NCBI GenBank assembly: GCA_025360665.1
Contig: JANYBU010000207.1
Location: 1 to 10,448 of the forward strand
Length of the DNA stretch: 10,448 bases
Direction: 5' to 3'
Origin: Nitrospira sp.
Lineage (GTDB): Bacteria > Nitrospirota > Nitrospiria > Nitrospirales > Nitrospiraceae
The notes under the pieces were generated by a model that saw only the letters and a list, made by a program, of their open reading frames with translations, was not told the DNA's origin and made no database searches. The number at the start of each line of letters is the position of its first letter. Within the stretch, counting starts at the first letter, position 1. Of the stretch, positions 1-7,075 are shown one piece after another. Made by a program: the position numbers and the translations under genes.

Positions 1-1665
1 ATACCCCTTCTCGATGAGCGTCTTCCGTTGGAGCACACCGAATCGATGTTGCTCATCCACCACCACCAATCCAAGCTTCGCGAAGGTGACGCCTTGCTGA
101 ATGACCGCATGGGTCCCAATCACGACCTGCGCGGTCCCGGAAGCTACCTGCTCGCGAACGGCTTTACGCGCTGCTGCGCGGCCACCACCGCTCACGAGCA
201 CCACGGAAAGCCCGAGCGGTTCCAACAGCCCCTTCATCGTCCGATAGTGCTGCTCCGCGAGAATTTCCGTCGGCGCCATCAGTGCTGCCTGATAGCCCGA
301 TCCACAGGCCAGCACCATCGCCTGCACCGCCACGATGGTTTTGCCGCAACCGACATCGCCCTGCACCAGGCGGTTCATCGGTTTGCGCGACGTCATGTCC
401 GACAGAATCTCGCGAATCACCCGCTCTTGCGCCGCGGTCAACTGAAAAGGGAGCGCCCGATCCAACTTGCCGAGGAGCGGCGTCTTCGGATTGAACGACA
501 CCTGCTTGACCTCCTCCTTCATGACTCGTTGCCGTGACGCCAACGCGAGTTGGAGCACGAACAGCTCTTCGAACGCCAAGCGTCGATGCGCCGGCGTGAG
601 ACCACGCTCGAGCTGTCCTCCATCCGTCCCTGACTGAGGGAAATGCACATCCTGAATGGCTTGTTGAATGGGCAGCAATCGATAGCGGGCACGAAGTGGA
701 ACCGGCAACACCTCCTGCGCCTCGGCAACATGTGCATCCAGCAGGCTTTTCATGAGCGCACGCATCTGCCGGGCCGTCCACCCCTTGGTTTCGTGGTACA
801 CGGGAACAATACGTCCCACGTGCAGCGGCGCCTCGGATTCCGCGCCCACAACTTCGTATTGCGCGACCTCCATCCTCATCGCCACCCACCCCTGCGCGCC
901 GGCCACCATTCGTCCGGTCAGCATGACGCTCGTCCCGACGGTGAACAGCTGTTCGAGAAACGGCTGATTAAAGAACACCGCCTGGAGACGCCCGGTTGCA
1001 TCCTCCACCACAATGTCGAGGATGGCGAGGCGGCGATTGCGGGCCTTCTTTGCCTCGCTTCGGATGATCGTGCCGCAGATCGAGGCCTGCACACCCGGCA
1101 CCAGTTGCCCGATCGGGGTCATAATCGAGCGATCCTCATAGCGCCAAGGCAGGGTCCAAAGGGCATCCTCAACCGTTTCGATCCCGAACCGTTGGAGCAA
1201 CGCTGTGCGCTTCGGGCCGACTCCTTTCGCGAAACGGATAGGCTGCTCCCACCATGACCGCAATGGGGTTTCATTCATGACGGGCTCACCCACCGCGACA
1301 GGCTCCGGTTCGTGCCAGACCCGCGCCGGATCGCGGACGGCCTCGCGCAAGACCCCAAGAATGACCATGGCTTCCTGCAACCGACGCTGCTGGTCCTCTG
1401 CCGGGAGCCGCTGCTGGTCGTCAAGAAACAGCTCACGCAGCTGGAGCAACGATGCTTCAATCGCCCGTGGATAGACGTGATCGGACAGGGCCTGCAGCAC
1501 CTGTGAAGAGACAAAGCGATTCAGATTCTTGACGGTGGGCAGAGGTGCAAAGGCATCGCGCGTCGCGAATTCGATCGGACGCGCGACGCGGTCCAGCCAT
1601 TGCTGAAACTGTTCAGGGGGTTTGGGCTCGAAAGAGCGCCGTATCACAGTGGCGGATCGTATCAC
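1..1665 (-). CDS. recG: ATP-dependent DNA helicase RecG (C-terminal part beyond window edge)
   Basis: RecG remodels stalled replication forks and Holliday junctions, using a wedge (OB-fold) domain ahead of a superfamily 2 helicase core. Reading the minus strand from a GTG at 1665 gives 555 open codons to the window edge. Around residues 148-152 is GVGPK, which opens the wedge domain. Near residues 430-443 is MNRLVQGDVGCGKT, the Walker A motif I of RecG. Residues 537-543 are DEQHRFG, motif II (DExH box). The C-terminal helicase lobe lies outside the window. The ~135 residues before the wedge domain are an N-terminal helical extension, as in the long RecG forms (Thermotoga-type) and absent from the shorter E. 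coli protein. The GTG at 1665 was chosen because a GAGGAGG-like Shine-Dalgarno lies just upstream and an in-frame stop sits at 1681-1683; a second GTG at 1647 is possible. The gene is divergent from the peptidase gene at 1975. Confidence 0.95.
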   Translation of the reverse strand, partial: MIRSATVIRRSFEPKPPEQFQQWLDRVARPIEFATRDAFAPLPTVKNLNRFVSSQVLQALSDHVYPRAIEASLLQLRELFLDDQQRLPAEDQQRRLQEAMVILGVLREAVRDPARVWHEPEPVAVGEPVMNETPLRSWWEQPIRFAKGVGPKRTALLQRFGIETVEDALWTLPWRYEDRSIMTPIGQLVPGVQASICGTIIRSEAKKARNRRLAILDIVVEDATGRLQAVFFNQPFLEQLFTVGTSVMLTGRMVAGAQGWVAMRMEVAQYEVVGAESEAPLHVGRIVPVYHETKGWTARQMRALMKSLLDAHVAEAQEVLPVPLRARYRLLPIQQAIQDVHFPQSGTDGGQLERGLTPAHRRLAFEELFVLQLALASRQRVMKEEVKQVSFNPKTPLLGKLDRALPFQLTAAQERVIREILSDMTSRKPMNRLVQGDVGCGKTIVAVQAMVLACGSGYQAALMAPTEILAEQHYRTMKGLLEPLGLSVVLVSGGGRAAARKAVREQVASGTAQVVIGTHAVIQQGVTFAKLGLVVVDEQHRFGVLQRKTLIEKGY

Positions 1666-1695
1666 AGCCCTTCCCCCTCCTCAACGACCACTAGC

Positions 1696-1817
1696 AGGAT
1701 GCTGAAAAAGTCGGCCAGCAGCGTTCTCGCATCGTTCAGACCCTCAACGTACCCCAGAGGGTACGCCTCGGGCCTTCACTCGCTGCGGCCTTGCTGGACG
1801 AACTTTTTGAGCATCCT
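1696..1817. repeat. MITE-like/REP-like imperfect palindrome, ~122 bp
   Basis: The element begins AGGATGCTGAAAAAGTC and ends with the near-exact inverse (CTTTTTGAGCATCCT). Further matches run inward: CCAGCAGCG on the left against CGCTGCGGCCTTGCTGG on the right. Near the middle is a perfect small hairpin, GTACCC-CAGA-GGGTAC (1749-1764). No coding frame is credible. It sits about 30 nt upstream of the recG start, so it probably forms part of the recG leader or promoter region. Its outer ~24 bases closely match the right end of the element at 5091-5248, which supports a dispersed non-autonomous family. I see no clear target-site duplication. It resembles repeats I associate with Nitrospira genomes, from memory only. 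Confidence 0.75.
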
Positions 1818-1900
1818 GGGAAGAATGCTTTCCTGCTGTCCCACACGTGCGACCATCGAAATGCTAACGTACAACATCAGTTTTCCGCAGCCTGCAAGCC

Positions 1901-1918
1901 TTGTCAATTTATTGACAA
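1901..1918. promoter_or_regulatory. Perfect 8-2-8 palindrome, operator-like
   Basis: TTGTCAATTTATTGACAA is an exact inverted repeat of TTGTCAAT around a 2-bp spacer. It lies just upstream of the candidate -35 element of the peptidase gene, centred about 47 bp before the predicted transcription start. That placement suits a dimeric activator or repressor. The half-site is not one I can assign to a known regulator. It is AT-rich in an otherwise GC-rich region. Confidence 0.5.
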
Positions 1919-1922
1919 CCCT

Positions 1923-1950
1923 TTGTCGCGCTTCCCTAGGGTGCTACACT
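1923..1950 (+). promoter_or_regulatory. Candidate sigma70 promoter for the TPR-peptidase gene
   Basis: TTGTCG (1923-1928) and TACACT (1945-1950) are separated by 16 bp, a fair match to -35/-10 consensus. They would start transcription about 18 nt before the ATG at 1975. A better -35 (TTGACA, 1912-1917) lies 27 bp from the same -10, too far to pair with it. The very short leader agrees with the absence of an obvious Shine-Dalgarno before the ATG. Confidence 0.4.
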
Positions 1951-1974
1951 GATTTTCATTCGAAAAAAGTATTT

Positions 1975-3405
1975 ATGTACCGTCGCAACATTTCTCACAT
2001 TTTGTATCCCATCGCCTGCCTGATCGGGCTGTTCATCGTCTATCAAGCCTGGTTCAAACCGACCTATCTGCCCACGCCACCGCCAGGCCAGCCCAATGCC
2101 GTCGTGGAAGAATCACAGGACGCGCCGCCAGAACCGCATCATGATGGCCTACCGGAACAGGAGCCTAAGCACACTCGCCTGATTGATCCCAGCGTGGTCC
2201 CTGACACGACGCATCACGAACTGTTAGAGACAATCCGCGACGAGATCGAAAAAGGAAACGTCAAGATCGCGGAAATTAAACTGGCCGATCTACCGGCAGC
2301 CCTCGCAGCCGACAACACCACGCGCCCCTACGTGTCCGTCCTCTGGAACAATCTGGGCATTCAACAGGAAAAAGATGGCGGGACGGCTGTCTCGATCAAA
2401 GCCTTCAAAAAAGCCGCGTCATTCGATGCCAAGAATCCTGTCGTCCAACTGAACCTCGCCCATGCCTACTGGGAACTGCGCGATCCGGCCATGACGCAGG
2501 ACTTTCTGGAAAAGCTGGTCGCCTTGGCTCCGAACGAGCCCTTCCCCCATCTGGCGCTGGCCGATCTCTTTCAGGAACGGGATCAACTCGGCGAAGCGGC
2601 TCGCCATCTCGATCAAGCCACCGCCCGCGTGGACAAAGATCCCGCCGTGCAATCCTATCTGCGAACCGTCACGGACAAAGTCCGCCGAACCGAGAAGAGC
2701 GAAGCGCGGCTCACCAGCCGAGACAGCGCGAACTTTACCGTGAAATTCGACGGGGAAGCCGATCAGGCTACCTGGGCCGCTGTGTTGGAGATTCTTGAAG
2801 AGGCCTATCGAGAGGTCGGCCAAAAATTCGGGCACTTTCCGTCCAAGACCATCGTCGTCGTCCTGCAGGCTAAGTCTACATTCCAAAGCACAACCGGCAG
2901 CCCGGTATGGGCCGATGGACTCTTCGATCCCGTGCTCGGGCGCATCCAGGTTCCGGCACAGGACGCCTTGGCAGACCGTGCCTGGCTCACACGCGTGCTG
3001 CGACACGAGTTCGTACACGCGCTCCTGCACGACCAACTCGGCCCCGCCGGCAGCGCCGTCCCGACCTGGCTCAACGAAGGCTTAGCCATGGAATTGTCCG
3101 GGGATCGCTGGTCGGATCTCGACCAGATCATGAAACAGGAGTTGACCCTGATCCCTCTGCCTGCCTTAGAGGGGGCGTGGGGAGGGTTGTCCGCTGATGC
3201 CGCAACCGTGGCCTATCTGGAGGCCAACTCGGCCGTGCATTATCTGATCGACCGTTTCGGCATGCATCGGATGCAAGAACTCCTCGCGCACCTCAAGGCC
3301 AGGCAGGCGCTCTCTGCCGCCATGCAATCGCAGCTCTCGCTGTCGTACGAGCAGTTCCAGTCCAGGTGGATGGATCAGTTACAGGAGCAGGGAAAGAAAA
3401 GCTAA
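1975..3405 (+). CDS. Membrane-anchored TPR protein with peptidase MA-like (gluzincin) domain
   Basis: The 476-residue protein starts with a short N-in segment and one transmembrane helix (about residues 7-26). A Pro/Glu-rich linker follows, then TPR-like helical repeats (about 115-230, with WNNLGIQQEKDGG, LAHAYWELRD and LALADLFQERDQLGEA). The C-terminal domain has HEFVH at residues 344-348 and a glutamate in WLNEG at 368. This HEXXH plus downstream-Glu arrangement is typical of gluzincin zinc peptidases and best fits the peptidase MA-like family (PF13485). I infer a zinc metallopeptidase acting outside the cytoplasmic membrane; the substrate is unknown. The open frame extends upstream to 1600 but crosses the 1696-1817 repeat and gives low-complexity sequence there. 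The ATG at 1975, directly before the membrane helix and after the promoter, is therefore preferred. The Shine-Dalgarno is weak. Confidence 0.88.
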   Translation: MYRRNISHILYPIACLIGLFIVYQAWFKPTYLPTPPPGQPNAVVEESQDAPPEPHHDGLPEQEPKHTRLIDPSVVPDTTHHELLETIRDEIEKGNVKIAEIKLADLPAALAADNTTRPYVSVLWNNLGIQQEKDGGTAVSIKAFKKAASFDAKNPVVQLNLAHAYWELRDPAMTQDFLEKLVALAPNEPFPHLALADLFQERDQLGEAARHLDQATARVDKDPAVQSYLRTVTDKVRRTEKSEARLTSRDSANFTVKFDGEADQATWAAVLEILEEAYREVGQKFGHFPSKTIVVVLQAKSTFQSTTGSPVWADGLFDPVLGRIQVPAQDALADRAWLTRVLRHEFVHALLHDQLGPAGSAVPTWLNEGLAMELSGDRWSDLDQIMKQELTLIPLPALEGAWGGLSADAATVAYLEANSAVHYLIDRFGMHRMQELLAHLKARQALSAAMQSQLSLSYEQFQSRWMDQLQEQGKKS

Positions 3406-3456
3406 CTCGCAGTGGTCTTGCAGCATTTGCCGGTAGGTTAACCCTCTTCTTCCTGA

Positions 3457-4380
3457 TTAGATCGCTTCTCTTTTCATCTCCTCGGGCCCCTCGCCATCCC
3501 AAGCCGGCAGATTCTCGGCTGCAGCATCGTGCCCGGCTGCCACGTCTGTCTCGTCCACAGTCGGCTCGATCGTGTCTTCCCACATGATCTGCCGGTCCCG
3601 ATCATCGAACATCCGAATACGAAATTCGATTTGTTGAGATGGAGCCGCCAATCCCTCTGTCTGACCAACGACGGCCCTGCCGACCAGTTCTGCACGCGCA
3701 AGCCTGCCAGCAACACCGGCTGAGAACTGATCGGTCCACACAAGCTGTCCGGTTGCCGGATCGAGAGCACGGAGGAAAAACTGGGGTTGGCCATCGAATG
3801 CGCCTCGGCTGCGAACCTGGGTCACCTTCGCCTGTGGCGCAAGATGGGCCACGATTCGGTGGGTGGAACCGGATTCTTGATTGCCGACATTGAGATTCAG
3901 GAGACCTTCCCAGAGAAACCGGCCTGTGGCCGCGTTATAGACACGGAGCGTGAACGCTGAAAGTCCGTCAGCCCCCGGGCCGACTCCGCCTGCAAAAATC
4001 CGCTCACGCGGTTGACTGCCTGCTGACGCTTCGTCCTCTCTCACGTTCAACTCATACGTATCATCGGAAAGGATCGTGCCGTTCTCGGCATCGTATGTTT
4101 TCACGGTAATCGTCGACGTCTCAGCATTCTCATACCCAACACCAGCCGCCACAACCTTCCCGTGTTTCACCGACGCGAGAGACGGCAGATCGGCAGTCCA
4201 TGCTGTCGGCGGAAGGCCGGGGCCGATCATGGCACACGCGATCAACGCGACATAGAAAGCTTTCCTCCTCCGCACATCAATCCGCCGCTCCTGATACACC
4301 GGCACGAGCTCAGGCCCAATCGGCCTGAACCACTCCTTCACCTCACCTATCGCCGCAGACAGCCGCTGGATGATTGTCAT
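3457..4380 (-). CDS. Hypothetical membrane-anchored protein with four beta-type repeats
   Basis: This 307-residue protein has no family I can name. Its first 40 residues end in RRRK, followed by a hydrophobic helix (about 41-58) that acts as a signal anchor or an unusually long signal peptide, then a Ser/Ala-rich junction. The rest shows four related ~25-residue units at about 89-113, 141-165, 199-223 and 250-275. Each has alternating hydrophobic residues, then D/N..tG or an equivalent turn, a W or hydrophobic position and a closing strand (for example RVYNAATGRFLWEG and RALDPATGQLVWTD). The look is of PQQ/beta-propeller-like or stacked beta hairpins, exported outside the cytoplasm. The tail is acidic. 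The start is supported by AGGGAG about 8 nt before the ATG. It is convergent with the peptidase gene, 51 bp away. Confidence 0.8.
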   Translation of the reverse strand: MTIIQRLSAAIGEVKEWFRPIGPELVPVYQERRIDVRRRKAFYVALIACAMIGPGLPPTAWTADLPSLASVKHGKVVAAGVGYENAETSTITVKTYDAENGTILSDDTYELNVREDEASAGSQPRERIFAGGVGPGADGLSAFTLRVYNAATGRFLWEGLLNLNVGNQESGSTHRIVAHLAPQAKVTQVRSRGAFDGQPQFFLRALDPATGQLVWTDQFSAGVAGRLARAELVGRAVVGQTEGLAAPSQQIEFRIRMFDDRDRQIMWEDTIEPTVDETDVAAGHDAAAENLPAWDGEGPEEMKREAI

Positions 4381-4481
4381 GTGCGGTTCTCCCTCGCTTG
4401 TGCAGAGTCTCGCATTGACGCCCTTCAGCGTAAATTCCCCACTGTGGGAAGAAAACCCTTCGAAAGAGGGGGGACATTAAA

Positions 4482-4522
4482 TAGCCGCGCGAAACAGGCG
4501 GGACGAGCGGGAAAGGCGAGAC
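4482..4522. repeat. Dispersed GC-rich repeat, half-element copy
   Basis: This block contains ACAGGCGGGACGAGCGGGA followed by GGCGAGA. The same string occurs at 5107-5149, with about 36 of 42 positions identical by eye. A looser relative is at 9855-9885. Unlike the copy at 5091-5248, no matching inverted arm follows; the neighbouring sequence is the separate hairpin at 4531-4576. It is probably a truncated member of the family. It lies between the DCC gene stop and the start of the beta-repeat protein gene. Confidence 0.65.
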
Positions 4523-4530
4523 GACCGAGG

Positions 4531-4576
4531 GTTCGAGGTCCGAAGTTCGAGGTTTTCTGAACTTCGAACCCCGAAC
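4531..4576. repeat. Long hairpin downstream of the DCC gene, possible terminator
   Basis: Arms 4531-4548 (GTTCGAGGTCCGAAGTTC) and 4559-4576 (GAACTTCGAACCCCGAAC) can pair along 18 positions with about two mismatches, around a 10-nt loop. The TTCGAAGTTC motif recurs within the arms. On the minus strand it follows the DCC-gene stop (4600) by about 24 nt, so it could end that transcript. No clean T-run follows, so classic intrinsic termination is not shown. It may equally be a mobile palindromic repeat. Confidence 0.6.
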
Positions 4577-4599
4577 TTCGTATTGCAGTTGGAAAACGG

Positions 4600-5043
4600 C
4601 TACTTGTGAGGTGTTCCCCGACTCGGTGTACGGGGATTCTCGGAAGCCCCCGCAAGCGGAACTGTGCCGAAGACGGAGTACCGGTACCGGGCCACAAACC
4701 AATACAGTAGATAACCGAAGGGCTTCACCAGTGGAAGGCTTAAGAGGACTGAGAGGACCCGCCCACCCTTGAGGCCAGGCAGGAGTGCCAGAAAAGCATC
4801 GAGCCCACGGGCAATCTCCCCATTAGGACGGACCAGGAAGGCGGCGTTGGGGCGACCTGGCCGATAGCTTGCCCCTAAGGCCTGCTTGGCCTCGTCGCTC
4901 TGATACGGAACCATCCGTACCGGGGTGGCATCCGCATGAGTCTCCAGTCCCTCAAGGCCCTTCTTGGCAGTGACACAGAGGCGGCATTGGCCGTCGTAGA
5001 TCAGAAGACAGGCCTGAGACGCTCTGTCGGATGGATCCGCCAT
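4600..5043 (-). CDS. DCC-family (DUF393) thiol-disulfide oxidoreductase-like protein
   Basis: The 147-residue product carries YDGQCRLCV near its N-terminus (about residues 16-24). This is the D-G-x-C-x-x-C signature that names the DCC family (PF04134), predicted thioredoxin-like redox proteins. A GRPNAAFLV segment, a basic patch and a hydrophobic stretch (VLSVLLSLPLVKPFGYLLYWFVARYRY) follow, as usual for the family, which suggests membrane association. The ATG at 5043 is preferred over one at 5085 because GAGGGG lies about 8 nt upstream and the extra 14 residues look non-conserved. The physiological substrate is unknown in the family generally. The gene stands alone, divergent from the membrane protein at 5288. 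Confidence 0.85.
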   Translation of the reverse strand: MADPSDRASQACLLIYDGQCRLCVTAKKGLEGLETHADATPVRMVPYQSDEAKQALGASYRPGRPNAAFLVRPNGEIARGLDAFLALLPGLKGGRVLSVLLSLPLVKPFGYLLYWFVARYRYSVFGTVPLAGASENPRTPSRGTPHK

Positions 5044-5090
5044 CTCCGTTACCCCTCGCGATCGCCCACTCACCGCTATCAGCACCCTAT

Positions 5091-5248
5091 CAGGCTGCGG
5101 AAAAACCTAGGCGCGCGAGACAGGCGGGACGAGCGGGACGGGCGAGAAGAGGTGGAAATCCAATGTGTTCACGTCGCGCCTTTTTCTCGCATGTCTCGCG
5201 TCTCGCGCGCCACGGTCTGTGGCGCTGGCGGACTTTTTCAGCACCCTG
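5091..5248. repeat. Composite inverted-repeat element, ~158 bp
   Basis: The outer arms are AGGCTGCGGAAAAAC (5092-5106) and the inverse of AGGGTGCTGAAAAAGTC (right end, to 5247). The inner arms are a perfect GGCGCGCGAGAC at 5110-5121 and its inverse at 5200-5211. Purine-rich GGCGGGACGAGCGGGA-type sequence on the left faces pyrimidine-rich CTCGCATGTCTCGCG on the right. The right outer end matches the left end of the 1696-1817 element at about 22 of 24 positions, so two elements with different interiors share termini. It fills the divergent gap between the DCC gene and the membrane-protein gene. The open frame of the latter runs back into it, but that part looks non-coding. Confidence 0.72.
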
Positions 5249-5287
5249 CTGTTGCTGTGCGCAGCTGCGACAGGTATCATCCCGTCC

Positions 5288-5704
5288 ATGCGACACACCT
5301 GGACACTGATTGGCCTGCTCGCGGGGCTCTGCCTCATCGGAGCCACTACCACCCAACTCATACCGGCTGCGACGGAGGCCGGCCGAATCGGATGGATGCT
5401 CTATCTGATCGCATTTCCTCTCGCTCTCGCGGGCCTCGTGTGGATCGGATGGACCTGGACCGCCATGGCCTGCGTCATCTATGGAACGGTGGGATTGGCA
5501 TTAGACCTTGCCACAGTTACGAGCATCCTAAGCGGACAGGGCGAGACCGGCGTTCTATTCTTCTTTAGTGCGATGAGCGGGATCGTGAACTTTTCGCTGA
5601 TTCTGTTCGGCGGGCGCGCATTTTTGCATTCGTCTTTGAGGACCGCGCTTCCAGTATCCCGTCCTCCCAATCCTCCGTCCCCTTCTTCATCCGCAAGACC
5701 TTGA
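5288..5704 (+). CDS. Hypothetical four-helix membrane protein
   Basis: The 138-residue product is almost entirely membrane. Hydrophobic segments lie at about residues 7-26, 36-58, 60-80 and 90-112, followed by a Pro/Ser-rich cytoplasmic-looking tail. I recognise no family. The frame is open from 5165, but the upstream part lies in the inverted-repeat element, so the ATG at 5288 (MRHTWTLIGLL) is the sensible start, although no good Shine-Dalgarno precedes it. The last 140 bp overlap, on the opposite strand, the 3' end of the methyltransferase gene. The fourth helix falls in the overlap, so this overlap region is probably real coding on this strand. Confidence 0.65.
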   Translation: MRHTWTLIGLLAGLCLIGATTTQLIPAATEAGRIGWMLYLIAFPLALAGLVWIGWTWTAMACVIYGTVGLALDLATVTSILSGQGETGVLFFFSAMSGIVNFSLILFGGRAFLHSSLRTALPVSRPPNPPSPSSSARP

Positions 5705-6641
5705 TCCGTTCAAATCCAGCATCCGTCAACCAAGCCCTCGTCTCGGCCGCCGAATAGGTATTGCCCCTCTCGGTGAACAACAACATCGAGACCGCGAAAA
5801 GACTCGCCTCTTCGGGACACAGACCTTCCCGGTCGTGGAGAAAGGCATCCTGAATCAGCAGCCGGCCTCCGGGATTCAGGGCGGCCAACGAACGCCGAAA
5901 TACCGCCTGATTGTCTTTCGGCGAATAGATGTGGAGCACGTTCGAATACCAGATGACATCGTAGGTGCCGGGAATGGCTTCCGTCAGCAAATCCAACGGC
6001 AGATAGGAGAGTCGCGCACCGGCCTTGTGAGTCGACGCAATCTCCTTCGCCACGTCGAGCGCTGCGGGACGGTCGCACAGCGTGGCACGGAGCGTGGGAT
6101 TCTTTGCGAGGAAGGCCATCGCATAGGTGCCGGGACCGCCGCCAAGATCGAGCAGGGTTCGCGCGCCACGCAGGTCGATCTGGGCCGCAATCTTCGGAGC
6201 CGTCTCCAGGGTCCGGTGATGCATCGCCCACGTGAACCGACGACGATAGTCTGGCTCCTCCGGCTCATCGTGATCGAGCGGCAGTCCCGTCTTCACCGAT
6301 TCCAGCACACGTCCCCAATCGGCCCAATGGCTCGTGATGAGCCGGAGATAGTCTCCCCGATAAACTGGATGCTGTGCGTTTAACGCCGTGGCACCCAACC
6401 GACTGTTCGTATAGATCTCGCCATTTTTCTTCAGCAGACCGGCCATCGCGAGATTCCGGCAAAGAATGGCCAGACCCCGCTCACTGACCTTCATGTCACG
6501 GGCCAGGTCAGCCATCGTCCAGGCATCTGTGCCGATGGCCGTAAAGAGGTTCAGCTCAAGGGCGGCGATTAAGACCCGCGGTAACCGGTATGCCGTGATC
6601 GCATCGCGAAAGTCATCGAACGTGGTGATCGGCCTGCTCAC
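5565..6641 (-). CDS. SAM-dependent O-methyltransferase-like protein (CrtF/ASMT type)
   Basis: The 358-residue protein has the layout of the PF00891 family. An N-terminal winged-helix dimerisation region (about 10-85, with ITAYRLPRVLIAALELNLF) is followed by a Rossmann domain. SAM motif I is LLDLGGGPGTYA (about 163-174), with an acidic residue at the next strand end (CDRP, D190). VLHIYSPKDN (235-244) corresponds to the segment holding the catalytic His in plant and bacterial relatives. LNPGGRLLIQD and MLLFTERGNTYS complete the pattern. The acceptor substrate cannot be told from sequence. The GTG at 6641 is chosen because it overlaps the upstream stop as GTGA; the longer frame to 6956 is a shadow of the preceding gene. 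The final ~25 residues are Ser/Arg-rich and lie in the overlap with the convergent membrane-protein gene. Confidence 0.9.
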   Translation of the reverse strand: MSRPITTFDDFRDAITAYRLPRVLIAALELNLFTAIGTDAWTMADLARDMKVSERGLAILCRNLAMAGLLKKNGEIYTNSRLGATALNAQHPVYRGDYLRLITSHWADWGRVLESVKTGLPLDHDEPEEPDYRRRFTWAMHHRTLETAPKIAAQIDLRGARTLLDLGGGPGTYAMAFLAKNPTLRATLCDRPAALDVAKEIASTHKAGARLSYLPLDLLTEAIPGTYDVIWYSNVLHIYSPKDNQAVFRRSLAALNPGGRLLIQDAFLHDREGLCPEEASLFAVSMLLFTERGNTYSAAETRAWLTDAGFERIKVLRMKKGTEDWEDGILEARSSKTNAKMRARRTESAKSSRSRSSH

Positions 6642-7075
6642 CGAACCACGCCAATCGTCCGCACACACCAACGCATCAGGTCCTGCACGGCCATAGAATT
6701 TGTCATGTCCACATTCCGTTCGAAGCGAGCTGCCACATAGTCGTCGTTCATCTCGGTCTGTTCGGAGAACCCTGATTGCAACAGAATCGCACGGTACTTT
6801 GCGACCGCCGGTTGGATGTAATACTTGGCCTGCTTCGCGATCTCGTCGGTGCCGAGGTCCTCCGGCGTCCCATCGGAGAGAAGCGTCATCACATCGTCTA
6901 GCGCCATCCCATACTGGCAGAGGAGCTTTCCGTCCGGCGTGAGCTCCAGCAGCCATCCATCGTGGCCAAGGTCCATCGCCATCGCACCGCCGGGTTCCAA
7001 CTCCACTAACCGGGGGAACACGGGGGCCAGCGAGGCCTTGAGACTAGCCCAGGACATAGAATCTTCGTCACTCAT
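6638..7075 (-). CDS. Hypothetical 145-aa protein in the coupled operon
   Basis: I do not recognise this protein. It is soluble, acidic in its first half and without signal or membrane segments. Notable stretches are GHDGWLLELTPDGKLLCQYGM (about 37-57), resembling paired beta strands, and a helical second half ending in VQDLMRWCVRTIGVVR. Its ATG (7075) overlaps the TPR gene stop as ATGA, and its TGA (6638-6640) overlaps the methyltransferase GTG. Its dose is therefore probably tied to both neighbours. It may be a partner or adaptor of the methyltransferase, which is inference from coupling only. Confidence 0.8.
   Translation of the reverse strand: MSDEDSMSWASLKASLAPVFPRLVELEPGGAMAMDLGHDGWLLELTPDGKLLCQYGMALDDVMTLLSDGTPEDLGTDEIAKQAKYYIQPAVAKYRAILLQSGFSEQTEMNDDYVAARFERNVDMTNSMAVQDLMRWCVRTIGVVR

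Noticed and set aside
164..889. 241-codon open frame on the minus strand
   Set aside because: It is a shadow of recG in another frame; the translation is low-complexity Gly/Ala/Arg-rich, while the recG frame shows clear helicase motifs.
643..1257. 204-codon open frame on the plus strand
   Set aside because: Antisense to the recG wedge domain region; no recognisable protein features.
1600..1974. N-terminal extension of the peptidase gene frame
   Set aside because: It crosses the recG start and the palindromic repeat, and the promoter lies within it; the protein begins sensibly at the ATG at 1975.
2419..3036. 205-codon open frame on the minus strand
   Set aside because: Antisense shadow of the TPR-peptidase gene, whose motifs and codon pattern are convincing.
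4435..4450. TTCCCCACTGTGGGAA as an operator
   Set aside because: Only five base pairs match symmetrically without a bulge, and the position relative to a promoter is unclear.
6642..6956. N-terminal extension of the methyltransferase frame
   Set aside because: It overlaps the 145-aa gene in another frame and reads as Arg/Gly-rich shadow; the GTGA overlap fixes the start at 6641.
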